In this document: piece after piece, positions 1 to 10,971 of the stretch
Position numbering within the stretch: the stretch's first letter is position 1
How the letters are laid out: each line of letters starts with the position of its first letter
Source: Dromaius novaehollandiae
Lineage: Eukaryota > Chordata > Aves > Casuariiformes > Dromaiidae
Assembly (NCBI RefSeq): GCF_036370855.1
Contig: NC_088106.1
Location: forward strand, 31,944,501 to 32,008,500
Length of the DNA stretch: 64,000 nt
Reading direction: 5' to 3'
Translations under genes and position numbers: made by a program
The notes under the pieces: generated by a model
The model's database searches: none
The model's input: only the letters and a program-made list of their open reading frames with translations
What the model was told of the DNA's origin: nothing

Positions 1-284
1 CCTCCCCGTCGTGGGGCCACCAGGCCCCTGGGCAGGAGGATGCTCCCGGGCCCTCCTACGCCAGCTCTGCTTGGGCTCCTGCGCCAGCAGCTTCTCGCGG
101 GGAAACCTCAGCGAGCTCTGCCCAGGAGCTGGCCAGCTCTGCCCCCGCAGCGCACAGCCTGCCCCCAGCGCGGGGCCAAGCACAGCAGGAGCAGCAAAGG
201 GGCCGCAGCAGCAGAAGGCAGCGCGGAAGACACGTGGAGCCTTCGCCTGCCCGGGAGAGCCATCGCAGCAGGTCCCCCAGGTGA
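1..284 (+). CDS. TOPORS-like RING/RS protein, copy 0 (3' part, early stop)
   Basis: Only the C-terminal Arg/Ser-rich part lies in the window; the RING half is off the left edge. Aligned to the copy at 6652-7758, the reading frame reaches codon 320, which is TGA at 282-284 instead of CGA. The ancestral frame stays open to 431. Residue 269 is Leu, as in copies 2 to 6. An AATAAA at 707-712, inside the downstream CR1 piece, is the nearest visible polyadenylation signal. Confidence 0.75.
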   Translation, partial: SPSWGHQAPGQEDAPGPSYASSAWAPAPAASRGETSASSAQELASSAPAAHSLPPARGQAQQEQQRGRSSRRQRGRHVEPSPARESHRSRSPR

Positions 285-564
285 GGCGACGAGCAGGCCC
301 CCTCGGGCAGCACCGAGCGCCGTCGATGGGGTCGACTCCAGCAGAGCCGGGATTTCTCCAGGGAAAGGCACGGAGCAAGGCGCTCATCCCGGCGGAGGTC
401 CCGCAGCCATCCCAGGCGCAGGGGCTGGTAGGACACCGTGTGAAAGGAGCCAGCCCAAAGCTCACCCCTTGCCAGTGCACTCCAGGGCAGTGGAATTTCT
501 CCAAAGGAGAGCTCACTTGGAGGAGCTGTCCTTTCACAAAGCCATCCTCTCATCTCCCTCTGTG

Positions 565-2545
565 TGCAATCACAGAACCACGGAGGTGGGAAGGGACCTC
601 TGGAGGTGGCCTAGCGCGCCGTGTCCAGGGAGCTCTTGAGTAGCTCCAAGCAGGGGGACTCCACCAGCTCTCCAGGCAAGCTGTGGCCCTCTTGGATCAC
701 CCTCACAATAAAAAGGCTTCTTCTGAGCTTCACATGCAATTGCCTGTATTGCAGTTTGTGCCCCTGGCCTCTTGCCCTGTCACTCTGCACCACGGAGAGG
801 AATCTGGCTGCGTCTTCTTTACTCCCTCCCATCAGCTCTTTCCACACGGGCAGCAGATCCCTGCTGAGCCTCCGGCACGCTAAGCAATCGCAGCTCTCTC
901 TGCCTCTCCTCACACTGGAGGTGCTGCAGGCCCTTCATCATCTTCACGGCTCTTGGCTGCACTCGCTCCACTCCAGATGCCCTGCGCCCCGCCGGCGGTG
1001 CTCGGCGGCCGCTGCCCTGTGCCAGAGTGGCCGCGGCGAGCGGCCGCCCCGGGCAGCCCAGCCGGTCCCACCTGCCCCGTGGCCCCCAGCCGCAGCTCTT
1101 TGGAGAAAGCAGGGCCGCAGTCATCAGCTTTGCTGGGGGTAGCTGGGGCTTGCTCCCCCCGGTCCCACGGCCCAGAGCTAGAGCCCACGGGGAGTCCGGG
1201 GACCATCACCATCGGGGCTGCCAGGGCAGCAGAGTTACAGAACGGTTGAGGTTGGAAGGGACCTTTCTAGATCACCTAGCCAACCTCCAGTTACATCTCA
1301 ACTTCAGGGTGGGCCAGCCTTAGGGAAATCCCTTGGCCTGTGCTTCCCCCCAAGATGCTTTGGCAAACCACAGGATCACCAAATCACAGAATGGTTGGGG
1401 TTGGAAGGGACCTCTGCAGAGCCTCTAGTCCAGCCTCTAGTCCTAGCTGACACCACATGCTCAAGCAGGGTCATCTAGAGCAGCTTACCCAGCACCCTGT
1501 CCAGGAAGCTTTGCAATAGCTGCAAGGATTGAGATGCCACGACGACTCTGGGCAACCTCTTGCAGTGCTCTGGCACCCTCACACGAGGAAAGCTGTTCCT
1601 TCTGTTCAGACGCAATTTCCTCTGTTTTCGTTGGTGCCCATTGCCTCTCATCCGATCACTGGGCAGCACAGAAGGGGGCCTGGTGCCATCCTCTTTACAC
1701 CCTCCCCTCAGATATTTATCGGCATCGATAAGATTCCTCCCATCAGCCTTCGCTCCTCCAGGCTCCACAGGCCCAGCTCTCCCAGCCTTTCCTCACAGCA
1801 GAGATGCTCCAGTCCCTTCCTCCTCTTCGGAGCCCTTCGCTGCACTCGCTCCACTAGCTCCATACATGTCTTGTACTGCGGAGCTCCAAACTGGACACAG
1901 TACGCCAGGGCTGGCCTCAGCAGGGCAGCTGAGGAGAGCACATCACCTCCCTGGACCTGCTGGCAAGGCTCTGCTCTTCCTCATGCAGCCCAGGATGCCA
2001 TTGGCCACCTTTGCCACAAGGGCCCATTGCTGGCTCATGGTCCACTTGTTGCCCCCCAGGACTCCCAGGTCCTGCTCGGCAGAGCTGCTTTCCAGCAGGT
2101 CGGCTCACACCATCTACTGGTATGTGGGGTTAGTCCTCCCCAGGGGCAGGACTCTTCTGCACTTCCCTTGAGTGAACTTCAGCAGGTTCCTCTCTGCCCA
2201 TTTCTCCGCACGGGCGAGGTCCCTCTCAATGGCAGCACAGGCCTCTGCTGCATGAGCCACTCCTCCCTGTGTCTGACCAGGAAACTTGCTGAGGGTACAC
2301 TCTGTCCCTTCATCCAGGTCATTTATGAATGAGTTGAACAGGACTGGAACAGACAGTTGAACAGGAGAAGTGTCAAAAGCTTTCCTGAAGTTGGCATGAA
2401 CTACAGACACCACCGCTCTCCCTTCATCTACCCAGCCAGTCATTCCATCATAGGAGGCATCAGCTTGCTTAAGCTTGATTTTCCCTTGGTGAATCCATGC
2501 TGACTACTCCTCACCCCCTTCTTGTCCTTTACACGCCTGGAGTCA
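565..2545 (-). mobile_element. CR1 cluster A, unit 0: three antisense CR1 pieces
   Basis: Three CR1 3' ends lie in series, each recognisable by the antisense terminal motif (CACAGAA...GGAAGGGACCT): 565-978, 1228-1325 and 1378-2545. CR1 is the main non-LTR retrotransposon of birds. The third piece contains, on the minus strand, the C-terminal reverse transcriptase remnant (NLLKFTQGKCRRVLPLGRTN, 2114-2443). The catalytic region there is scrambled (LSKFPGQTQGG), so it is dead. Positions 979-1227 between pieces are very GC-rich and not recognised. Confidence 0.85.
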
Positions 2546-3060
2546 TTTCACCCCAGAAGGCCATCAGGCGGGACGGTGCCAGGGCGCTTGGGGCAGGGCA
2601 CCGCAAAGGCCTTGGGCCAAGCATGCTTGGAAGGAAGGAGAAAATGCAGCGTGGACAAGAAATCCTTGGCAGGACCTGGAGAGCCCTCTGCCTCTTCCCC
2701 AGTCCTCTTCCTACACCCAGGAGGCCGAGGTTGGTGTCAGCCTTGGAGGGGGACAAAGGGACATGCTGTCCCCCAGGGACTCGGCACGCCAGGAGCAAAC
2801 CACAAAGGTGCTGCCTGAGGTCACCATCCTGCAGACACTGCTGGAGCAGCCCAGGAAGCCGTGAGCTCCTGGAGATGAGGCCAAGCCCCACTGGGAAGGT
2901 CGGAGCCCCCAGGACCCTGCCTGCTTCTTTGCGCCCTGCCCCATTGTTCCCAGGAGATGGGCCAGGCACAGGCATGAGCAGGCTGCACCAGGCAGTGCCG
3001 CTGGAGACCACTTGAGATATGGCCAGTCCTCCCAGTCTGCGCACTATTGATGACGCCTAG
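2546..3060. other. Unassigned single-copy-like segment of the array unit
   Basis: No CR1 or gene similarity is recognised. It is moderately GC-rich and open in several frames. The same segment recurs in every complete unit (9873-10387, 17202-17716, 24531-25045, 31861-32375, 39190-39704). It may be captured flanking DNA from before amplification. No splice or codon evidence supports a gene. Confidence 0.5.
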
Positions 3061-3249
3061 GCAGGGCTTTGCTTTTTCCCTCTTATGTCAAATACACCCC
3101 CAGACTCTTGAAAACTTTGATTTTTGGAAAAAAAACCCTCCTTGAACTCCTCAATGCAGAAGAGGCATTCTTACGGTGCTGGGTTAGGGGGTGGAGGAAA
3201 GAGAGGGAAAGTGACGCTGCTCTCTTGAGTGGAAAAAGCTGTCCAGTTC

Positions 3250-3528
3250 AAAAACACAACTCTGGCTGGATTTGGCCCCACTGATGGTTGCAAGAATTCG
3301 ACTTGAATTCAACAATGCCACCTACGTCGCCTTCTGCATGCACAGGTTCTGCTTTGGCTGTATCTGGCCAAGTGCCCGCTCTGCCAGCGGCCTTTCAACT
3401 CCATCCTCCACACGGTGCGAGCTGACAACGACTTCCAGGAGTACCGCGTGGGGCACTCCGATAGCAGCTCCTCCGATGGCCATGAAGGAGGGAGATACCG
3501 TTCACACTGTGCGGCAAGGAGGCGGCAA
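3250..3528 (+). pseudogene. Relic of the TOPORS-like gene, unit 0
   Basis: Positions 3310-3528 match the RING gene from just before Tyr50 (ATYVAFCMHRFCFGCI) to about residue 123. A deletion of about 19 bases after the sixth zinc ligand removes the stretch around QWSATRAQ and shifts the frame. The frame of the real gene resumes as RADNDFQEYRV. Sequence before the relic (about 3250-3309) matches the region upstream of the intact gene (about 5608-5680), so promoter-side DNA is fused directly to mid-gene DNA. The relic lacks a start codon and the first two RING cysteines. Confidence 0.8.
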
Positions 3529-3644
3529 GAGGCGGTCATGCCAGGATGTACCAAGAGTGCAGAGTGCTGCCAGGGTGCTCAGACCTCATTTCCCCATCCT
3601 CAAACCATGCTGACCACTCCCAAACGCCTTCTGGGCCTTCATAT

Positions 3645-5490
3645 GTTTGCAATTGCCTGTATTGCAGTTTGTGCCCCTGGCCTCTTGCCCTGTCACTCTG
3701 CACCACGGAGAGGAATCTGGCTGCGTCTTCTTTACTCCCTCCCATCAGCTCTTTCCACACGGGCAGCAGATCCCCGCTGAGCCTCCGGCACGCTAAGCAA
3801 TCGCAGCTCTCTCTGCCTCTCCTCACACTGGAGGTGCTGCAGGCCCTTCATCATCTTCACGGCTCTTGGCTGCACTCGCTCCACTCCAGCCCCGTCTCTC
3901 CGGCCTGGGGAGCCCAGCATGGGACACAGCCCTCCAGACGGGGCTCCCCAGGGCCAAGTGGAGGGCAAGGATCCCTTCCCTGCCCCTGCTGGCAAGGCTC
4001 CTGCCAACGCTGCCCAGCACGCTGCTGCCCTTCCCTGCTGCCAGGGCACAGCGTGGGCTCACCTTCACCTTGGGGGCACCAGCAGCCCCAGCTGCTTCCC
4101 TGCAAAGCTGCTTGCCAGCCCGGTGGCCCACAGCCTCTGCTGCTGTACGGGCTGATTCCTCCCCGGCGGCAGCACTTGGCATTTCCCTGAGCTCAGCTTC
4201 CGGAGGTTCCCGGCAGCCCATTTCTCCAGCCTGTCGAGGGCCCGTCGAATGGCGGCACAGCCAGCGGGGGCCTCGAGCCCTCCTGCCCGCTTGCGACCGA
4301 CCTCCTCCAGGCTTGCCGCAGACTTGCACTCTGTCCCATCCTCCAGGTCTTTGATGCAGGTGTTCATCAGCGGTGGCCCCAGGACCCACCCCGGGGTCCT
4401 CCACTAGCGGCTGGCCCCCAGCTGGCCTCGGTGCCGCTGCTCACAAGCCTCTGCGCGCCACAGTTCAGCTGGGTTGCAGTCCACCTCCCCGTCCGTTTCC
4501 CAAACCCAGGCTTCATCCCGTTGTCTGGGGGGATGTGATGGGCAGCAGGCCCCAAAAGCCTTACAGAAGTCAGGGCAAACAACACCCACTGCTCTCCGCT
4601 CGCCCACCAAGCCAGGCATCCCCTCACAGAAGGCTGTCAGGATGCTCAGGCCTCATTTCCCCCTCCTCAAGCCGTGCTGACCACTCCCAAACGCCGCCTG
4701 GGCCTTCACGTGTTTGCAGCTGTGTCCATGATGATTTGCTCCACGGCCTTCCCAGTCATCGAGGGGAGCCTGACTGGTGCGTAGCGTTGGGGCGCAGCCA
4801 GGGCCGGCCGTCGCCTGGGGATGGGGAGCTGGGAGCCGAGGGCAATAACACCTCCCGGCAGGGCAGGGGCCTCGCCAGCCAGGCCCCGTCCCACCGCAGC
4901 GCCCCAGCGAGGCGAGCAGGGCAGAGCCAGGCATCATGCCAGCATCGACCGAGAGTGCAGAGCATCAGGTGTGTTTGCGGAGACGAGGCTGGACCAAGGT
5001 CAAGCCGGGAAGTGAGTCTGCAGGTGCGGGCTGGGATCGACGGGGCCCACAGCCGGGCATGGGCATGCCGGTGGCTGAGCTGGAGACCAGCCCTCCTCCC
5101 GCACAGCTCAGGCAGGCACTGAAGGCCACGGGCTGAGCTGAAATGGGCTTCGGGGCCCACGGGCAGCGTGTGGGGGAGGCCCCAGGGGAGGCTGCTGCGA
5201 GGCCATGGAGGCCAAGGAGTGCACACAAGGCCCTCACATGTACTTCCCTGCACCCCCTTTCTTCCCTTCTTCAAGACAGCTTTCTGCCACTCCCCAGCAG
5301 CCTCCCCGCATCGCCAGGACCTCTCAGAGATGATCGGCAGTGGCCTCGCAGTGATATCGGCCAGCTCGCCCACCACTCGTGGCTCAGCATCTCGTCAAGC
5401 CCCGTGCATTTGTGTATGCGCAGTCTGGTGAAACCTTCCCTAACATGATCCTCCTGCACCAAGGAGAAGGAGCTCCTGACATGCCCAGGC
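3645..5490 (-). mobile_element. CR1 cluster B, unit 0: antisense CR1 reverse transcriptase remnant
   Basis: A GC-rich antisense CR1 copy. Its 3' UTR part (3645-3900) nearly duplicates that of cluster A. Then come reverse transcriptase C-terminal residues (AIRRALDRLEKWAAGNLRKL, minus strand around 4160-4260), a KAFGA remnant near 4555, and at 5270-5475 the pre-catalytic region (VQEDHVREGFTRLRIHKCTGLD, given in part). About 440 GC-rich bases at 4800-5240 have no recognisable CR1 match and may be an insertion. Frameshifts throughout make it inactive. Confidence 0.75.
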
Positions 5491-5899
5491 TCTGGCCAAG
5501 CTCCACTTCTTTTCAAAACACCCCCCCAACACACAACTGCGCAATGCAGCACATGAGTTTTCATGGTGCCTGGCTGGGGGGAAAGGTGGCTCTCTGGAAG
5601 AAAAGGGGGTCCACTTCACCACCACAGCTCTGCCTGGATTTGGCCACCCGGAGGGTTGGCAGCGTTTGACTTGACCTCTGCCGAAAGAGGAGAGGACGAG
5701 AAATAGCTCGGCAACTCTGAGCTTTGCACAGACGTCCAGCCCACGACTGCCGGTGCAGCCAAGGCAAAGCCGGGCACAGCCCCAAGCAGCAACAGCCCCA
5801 CGCGGAAAGAGCCCAAGCAAACGCCAAGGGCTGAAGCCTGCTCTCCAAGGGACTGTGCAAGCCCAGGGCTGCTCCCGCAGCCTGGGCGTCTTTGGGGTG

Positions 5900-6230
5900 T
5901 GGCCCCGAGAGCCCTGTGACGTCACCAGAGAGTTCCTGTGACTCCCGTGACATCACCGCTTGGAGGCAGCCGCACAGTGGGGACCCCCGCACTTAGCCCC
6001 AAGCTCCGCGCTGGGTGGCACGCGAGGCGTCCAGGGCCCGGCAGGGTCACGGCTTTGCGTTTGGGGCTTTGCTCTGCGGCCAGCAGCAGCTCTGCCTGGC
6101 TGACTCGGGGGCTGTGGACCCCGCGCGGCTGCTGTCCCGCGGCCGGGGGCGCCCAGAGGGTGCCAAGAGCGTTGGGGAGCCCTGAAGGCGCGCGGGGTGT
6201 TCCCCGTTGTGCACGGACTGACGTGTGCAG
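5900..6230 (+). promoter_or_regulatory. CRE promoter and 5' noncoding exon of copy 1
   Basis: A perfect cAMP response element, TGACGTCA, lies at 5917-5924, with a second CRE-like TGACATCA at 5948-5955. No TATA box is evident. A good splice donor (GTGTGCAG|GTGAGC) follows position 6230. It pairs well with the pyrimidine-rich acceptor ending at 6612, giving a 382 bp intron just upstream of the ATG; a second possible acceptor lies immediately before the ATG. CREB and CREM bind full CREs, and CREM-driven promoters are typical of spermatid genes. The transcription start is not determined. Confidence 0.55.
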
Positions 6231-6651
6231 GTGAGCGGTGCTGCTGCAAGGCAGGCAGGCAGCGTGGGCGGCAGTGGCGGGTGCGGGCACTGCTTGGGAC
6301 TGCCTCGATGCAACGCTTCAGGGCGAGGATGGGGGAGAAGAAGTGCCCCCTCACCCCGTAGCCCACCTGCTGCCTTTGCCCCAGCCTGCCTTGCCCTGGC
6401 TGGCTGGGGACGACCTTCCCCCGGGACCTCCCCTGCTCCAGGGGAAGCATTGCTGGGCAAAGCCAGAGCTGGAGGGCAGTCTTTTAGGGGGCCTTTACAC
6501 TGCCTCGCAAATGGCGCTTCTGCTGCTTCCTTGCAGCCTTCAAGAAGCCTGGGCAGCTCTTTGGCTCTCCGCCTCCACAGCTTTCCTGCTTTCTCCTCTC
6601 TTTTGTCTCCAGGAAAGGTCACGAGCTCCAGGTCTCTCTCCTTTGTAGAAC

Positions 6652-7758
6652 ATGACCTCGTCAGAAGAAAAACTTCCAGGCGGCAGTGGTGGCTCTTCCC
6701 CTGGCGCCAGCACCAGCCGGCTGCCTCAGGCAACACCAGGAGATGCCTCTGAAGACCTGCTGTGCACCATCTGCCTGGACACAGTGGACAACGCCGCCTA
6801 CGTCGCCTTCTGCATGCACAGGTTCTGCTTTGGCTGTATCCGGCAGTGGTCAGCCACCAGAGCCCAGTGCCCGCTCTGCCAGCGGCCCTTCAGCTCCATC
6901 CTCCACACCGTGCGAGCTGACGACGACTTCCAGGAGTACCGCGTGCAGCGCTCCGACAGCAGCTCGTCCCATGGCTGGCGAGGAGGGAGATCGGGTTCCC
7001 GCTCTGCGGCAAGGAGGCGGCACCGCTCGTCAGCGCCCCGGCACAGCAGCTCCTCCTCCAGCAGCGACAGTGGCCACGCTGGGTCCCCCGAGAGGGCCCG
7101 AAGCAGGTCTCCGAGGCGCCACCACCATGACCACAGCCGGCTTCAGCACGTAGCGAGGGGCTACGACTTCCCCAGGAGGAGCAGGCGGCGACGGAGCAGG
7201 GCTCAGGCCACTGCTCCTGCCAGCCCTTGGGAAAGATCCCGAGCCGGGGGCCGATTGCGGCGCAGGTCGCACAGCACTGATGGCAGCAGGAGACAGGAAG
7301 CAGCTTCTGCAGGCTGGCACCAGCATGCCTCCCCGTCGTGGGGCCACCAGGCCCCTGGGCAGGAGGATGCTCCCGGGCCCTCCTACGCCAGCTCTGCTTG
7401 GGCTCCTGCGCCAGCAGCTTCTCGCGGGGAAACCTCAGCGAGCTCTGCCCAGGAGCCGGCCAGCTCTGCCCCCGCAGCGCACAGCCTGCCCCGGGCACGC
7501 GGCCAAACACGGCAGGAGCAGCGAAGGGGCCGCAGCAGCAGAAGGCAGCGCGGAAGACACGCAGAGCCTTCGCCTGCCCGGGAGAGCCATCGCAGCAGGT
7601 CCCCCAGGCGAGGCGACGAGCAGGCCCCCTCGGGCAGCACCGAGCGCCGTCGATGGGGTCGACTCCAGCAGAGCCGGGATTTCTCCAGGGAAAGGCACGG
7701 AGCAAGGCGCTCATCCCGGCGGAGGTCCCGCAGCCATCCCAGGCGCAGGGGCTGGTAG
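6652..7758 (+). CDS. TOPORS-like RING finger / RS-rich protein, copy 1
   Basis: The protein has 368 residues. Residues 1-30 are Ser/Gly-rich. A complete C3HC4 RING follows: C38, C41, C54, H56, C59, C62, C73, C76. The segment after it (FSSILHTVRADDDFQEYRV, 80-98) resembles the RING-adjacent segment of TOPORS, a nuclear E3 ligase for ubiquitin and SUMO that binds topoisomerase I and p53. Residues 100-368 are Ser/Arg-rich with SRSPRR motifs near 150-156 and 314-320 and a very basic C-terminus. TOPORS is about 1,000 residues, so this is a short relative keeping the RING and an RS tail. Predicted role: nuclear E3 ligase; substrates unknown. The ATG is the first in frame after a strong acceptor (AG at 6611-6612), and the whole CDS lies in one exon. 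AATAAA at 8034-8039 could serve for polyadenylation. Copy-specific residues: P269, P280, R281, T286, R287, R291, A304, R320. Confidence 0.85.
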   Translation: MTSSEEKLPGGSGGSSPGASTSRLPQATPGDASEDLLCTICLDTVDNAAYVAFCMHRFCFGCIRQWSATRAQCPLCQRPFSSILHTVRADDDFQEYRVQRSDSSSSHGWRGGRSGSRSAARRRHRSSAPRHSSSSSSSDSGHAGSPERARSRSPRRHHHDHSRLQHVARGYDFPRRSRRRRSRAQATAPASPWERSRAGGRLRRRSHSTDGSRRQEAASAGWHQHASPSWGHQAPGQEDAPGPSYASSAWAPAPAASRGETSASSAQEPASSAPAAHSLPRARGQTRQEQRRGRSSRRQRGRHAEPSPARESHRSRSPRRGDEQAPSGSTERRRWGRLQQSRDFSRERHGARRSSRRRSRSHPRRRGW

Positions 7759-7891
7759 GACACCGTGTGAAAGGAGCCAGCCCAAAGCTCACCCCTTGCC
7801 AGTGCACTCCAGGGCAGTGGAATTTCTCCAAAGGAGAGCTCACTTGGAGGAGCTGTCCTTTCACAAAGCCATCCTCTCATCTCCCTCTGTG

Positions 7892-9872
7892 TGCAATCAC
7901 AGAACCACGGAGGTGGGAAGGGACCTCTGGAGGTGGCCTAGCGCGCCGTGTCCAGGGAGCTCTTGAGTAGCTCCAAGCAGGGGGACTCCACCAGCTCTCC
8001 GGGCAAGCTGTGGCCCTCTTGGATCACCCTCACAATAAAAAGGCTTCTTCTGAGCTTCACATGCAATTGCCTGTATTGCAGTTTGTGCCCCTGGCCTCTT
8101 GCCCTGTCACTCTGCACCACGGAGAGGAATCTGGCTGCGTCTTCTTTACTCCCTCCCATCAGCTCTTTCCACACGGGCAGCAGATCCCTGCTGAGCCTCC
8201 GGCACACTAAGCAATCGCAGCTCTCTCTGCCTCTCCTCACACTGGAGGTGCTGCAGGCCCTTCATCATCTTCACGGCTCTTGGCTGCACTCGCTCCACTC
8301 CAGACGCCCTGCGCCCCGCCGGCGGTGCTCGGCGGCCGCTGCCCTGTGCCAGAGTGGCCGCGGCGAGCGGCCGCCCCGGGCAGCCCAGCCGGTCCCACCT
8401 GCCCCGTGGCCCCCAGCCGCAGCTCTTTGGAGAAAGCAGGGCCGCAGTCATCAGCTTTGCTGGGGGTAGCTGGGGCTTGCTCCCCCCGGTCCCACGGCCC
8501 AGAGCTAGAGCCCACGGGGAGTCCGGGGACCATCACCATCGGGGCTGCCAGGGCAGCAGAGTTACAGAACGGTTGAGGTTGGAAGGGACCTTTCTAGATC
8601 ACCTAGCCAACCTCCAGTTACATCTCAACTTCAGGGTGGGCCAGCCTTAGGGAAATCCCTTGGCCTGTGCTTCCCCCCAAGATGCTTTGGCAAACCACAG
8701 GATCACCAAATCACAGAATGGTTGGGGTTGGAAGGGACCTCTGCAGAGCCTCTAGTCCAGCCTCTAGTCCTAGCTGACACCACATGCTCAAGCAGGGTCA
8801 TCTAGAGCAGCTTACCCAGCACCCTGTCCAGGAAGCTTTGCAATAGCTGCAAGGATTGAGATGCCACGACGACTCTGGGCAACCTCTTGCAGTGCTCTGG
8901 CACCCTCACACGAGGAAAGCTGTTCCTTCTGTTCAGACGCAATTTCCTCTGTTTTCGTTGGTGCCCATTGCCTCTCATCCGATCACTGGGCAGCACAGAA
9001 GGGGGCCTGGTGCCATCCTCTTTACACCCTCCCCTCAGATATTTATCGGCATCGATAAGATTCCTCCCATCAGCCTTCGCTCCTCCAGGCTCCACAGGCC
9101 CAGCTCTCCCAGCCTTTCCTCACAGCAGAGATGCTCCAGTCCCTTCCTCCTCTTCGGAGCCCTTCGCTGCACTCGCTCCACTAGCTCCATACATGTCTTG
9201 TACTGCGGAGCTCCAAACTGGACACAGTACGCCAGGGCTGGCCTCAGCAGGGCAGCTGAGGAGAGCACATCACCTCCCTGGACCTGCTGGCAAGGCTCTG
9301 CTCTTCCTCATGCAGCCCAGGACGCCATTGGCCACCTTTGCCACAAGGGCCCATTGCTGGCTCATGGTCCACTTGTTGCCCCCCAGGACTCCCAGGTCCT
9401 GCTCGGCAGAGCTGCTTTCCAGCAGGTCGGCTCACACCATCTACTGGTATGTGGGGTTAGTCCTCCCCAGGGGCAGGACTCTTCTGCACTTCCCTTGAGT
9501 GAACTTCAGCAGGTTCCTCTCTGCCCATTTCTCCGCACGGGCGAGGTCCCTCTCAATGGCAGCACAGGCCTCTGCTGCATGAGCCACTCCTCCCTGTGTC
9601 TGACCAGGAAACTTGCTGAGGGTACACTCTGTCCCTTCATCCAGGTCATTTATGAATGAGTTGAACAGGACTGGAACAGAGAGTTGAACAGGAGAAGTGT
9701 CAAAAGCTTTCCTGAAGTTGGCATGAACTACAGACACCACCGCTCTCCCTTCATCTACCCAGCCAGTCATTCCATCATAGGAGGCATCAGCTTGCTTAAG
9801 CTTGATTTTCCCTTGGTGAATCCATGCTGACTACTCCTCACCCCCTTCTTGTCCTTTACACGCCTGGAGTCA
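7892..9872 (-). mobile_element. CR1 cluster A, unit 1
   Basis: It has the same three antisense CR1 pieces. A private G replaces C in the reverse transcriptase remnant near 9681 (GAACAGAGAG). Confidence 0.85.
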
Positions 9873-10576
9873 TTTCACCCCAGAAGGCTATCAGGCGGGA
9901 CGGTGCCAGGGCGCTTGGGGCAGGGCACCGCAAAGGCCTTGGGCCAAGCATGCTTGGAAGGAAGGAGAAAATGCAGCGTGGACAAGAAATCCTTGGCAGG
10001 ACCTGGAGAGTCCTCTGCCTCTTCCCCAGTCCTCTTCCTACACCCAGGAGGCCGAGGTTGGTGTCAGCCTTGGAGGGGGACAAAGGGACATGCTGTCCCC
10101 CAGGGACTCGGCACGCCAGGAGCAAACCACAAAGGTGCTGCCTGAGGTCACCATCCTGCAGACACTGCTGGAGCAGCCCAGGAAGCCGTGAGCTCCTGGA
10201 GATGAGGCCAAGCCCCACTGGGAAGGTCGGAGCCCCCAGGACCCTGCCTGCTTCTTTGCGCCCTGCCCCATTGTTCCCAGGAGATGGGCCAGGCACAGGC
10301 ATGAGCAGGCTGCACCAGGCAGTGCCGCTGGAGACCACTTGAGATATGGCCAGTCCTCCCAGTCTGCGCACTATTGATGACGCCTAGGCAGGGCTTTGCT
10401 TTTTCCCTCTTATGTCAAATACACCCCCAGACTCTTGAAAACTTTGATTTTTGGAAAAAAAACCCTCCTTGAACTCCTCAATGCAGAAGAGGCATTCTTA
10501 CGGTGCTGGGTTAGGGGGTGGAGGAAAGAGAGGGAAAGTGACGCTGCTCTCTTGAGTGGAAAAAGCTGTCCAGTTC

Positions 10577-10855
10577 AAAAACACAACTCTGGCTGGATTT
10601 GGCCCCACTGATGGTTGCAAGAATTCGACTTGAATTCAACAATGCCACCTACGTCGCCTTCTGCATGCACAGGTTCTGCTTTGGCTGTATCTGGCCAAGT
10701 GCCCGCTCTGCCAGCGGCCTTTCAACTCCATCCTCCACACGGTGCGAGCTGACAACGACTTCCAGGAGTACCGCGTGGGGCACTCCGATAGCAGCTCCTC
10801 CGATGGCCATGAAGGAGGGAGATACCGTTCACACTGTGCGGCAAGGAGGCGGCAA
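10577..10855 (+). pseudogene. Relic of the TOPORS-like gene, unit 1
   Basis: It has the same deletion and frameshift as the unit 0 relic, so the relic was formed before the unit was amplified. Confidence 0.8.
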
Positions 10856-10971
10856 GAGGCGGTCATGCCAGGATGTACCAAGAGTGCAGAGTGCTGCCAG
10901 GGTGCTCAGACCTCATTTCCCCATCCTCAAACCATGCTGACCACTCCCAAACGCCTTCTGGGCCTTCATAT

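Larger units (their letters stand above)
1..7327 (+). repeat. Array unit 0 (7327 bp)
   Basis: This is the shortest unit. It has five Gs instead of six at 4072-4076 and five instead of six at 6487-6491, in the intron of its gene. These two single-base differences account for its length. Confidence 0.95.

Noticed and set aside
611-913. A repeated 100-codon minus-strand ORF beginning MRRGRESCDC
   Set aside because: This is sense-strand translation of CR1 3' untranslated sequence, not a protein.
1529-2332. A 267-codon plus-strand ORF repeated in all units
   Set aside because: It is the antisense of a CR1 3' region and reverse transcriptase remnant, not a gene.
6890-7864. A 324-codon minus-strand ORF opposite each RING gene
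   Set aside because: It recurs in every copy only because the DNA is nearly identical. GC-rich Arg/Ser codons deplete stops on the other strand. It has no recognisable domain.
7280-7966. A 228-codon plus-strand ORF overlapping the 3' half of the RING gene in another frame
   Set aside because: It is a low-complexity Pro/Ala/Arg reading that runs into a CR1 fragment; this is a shadow frame.
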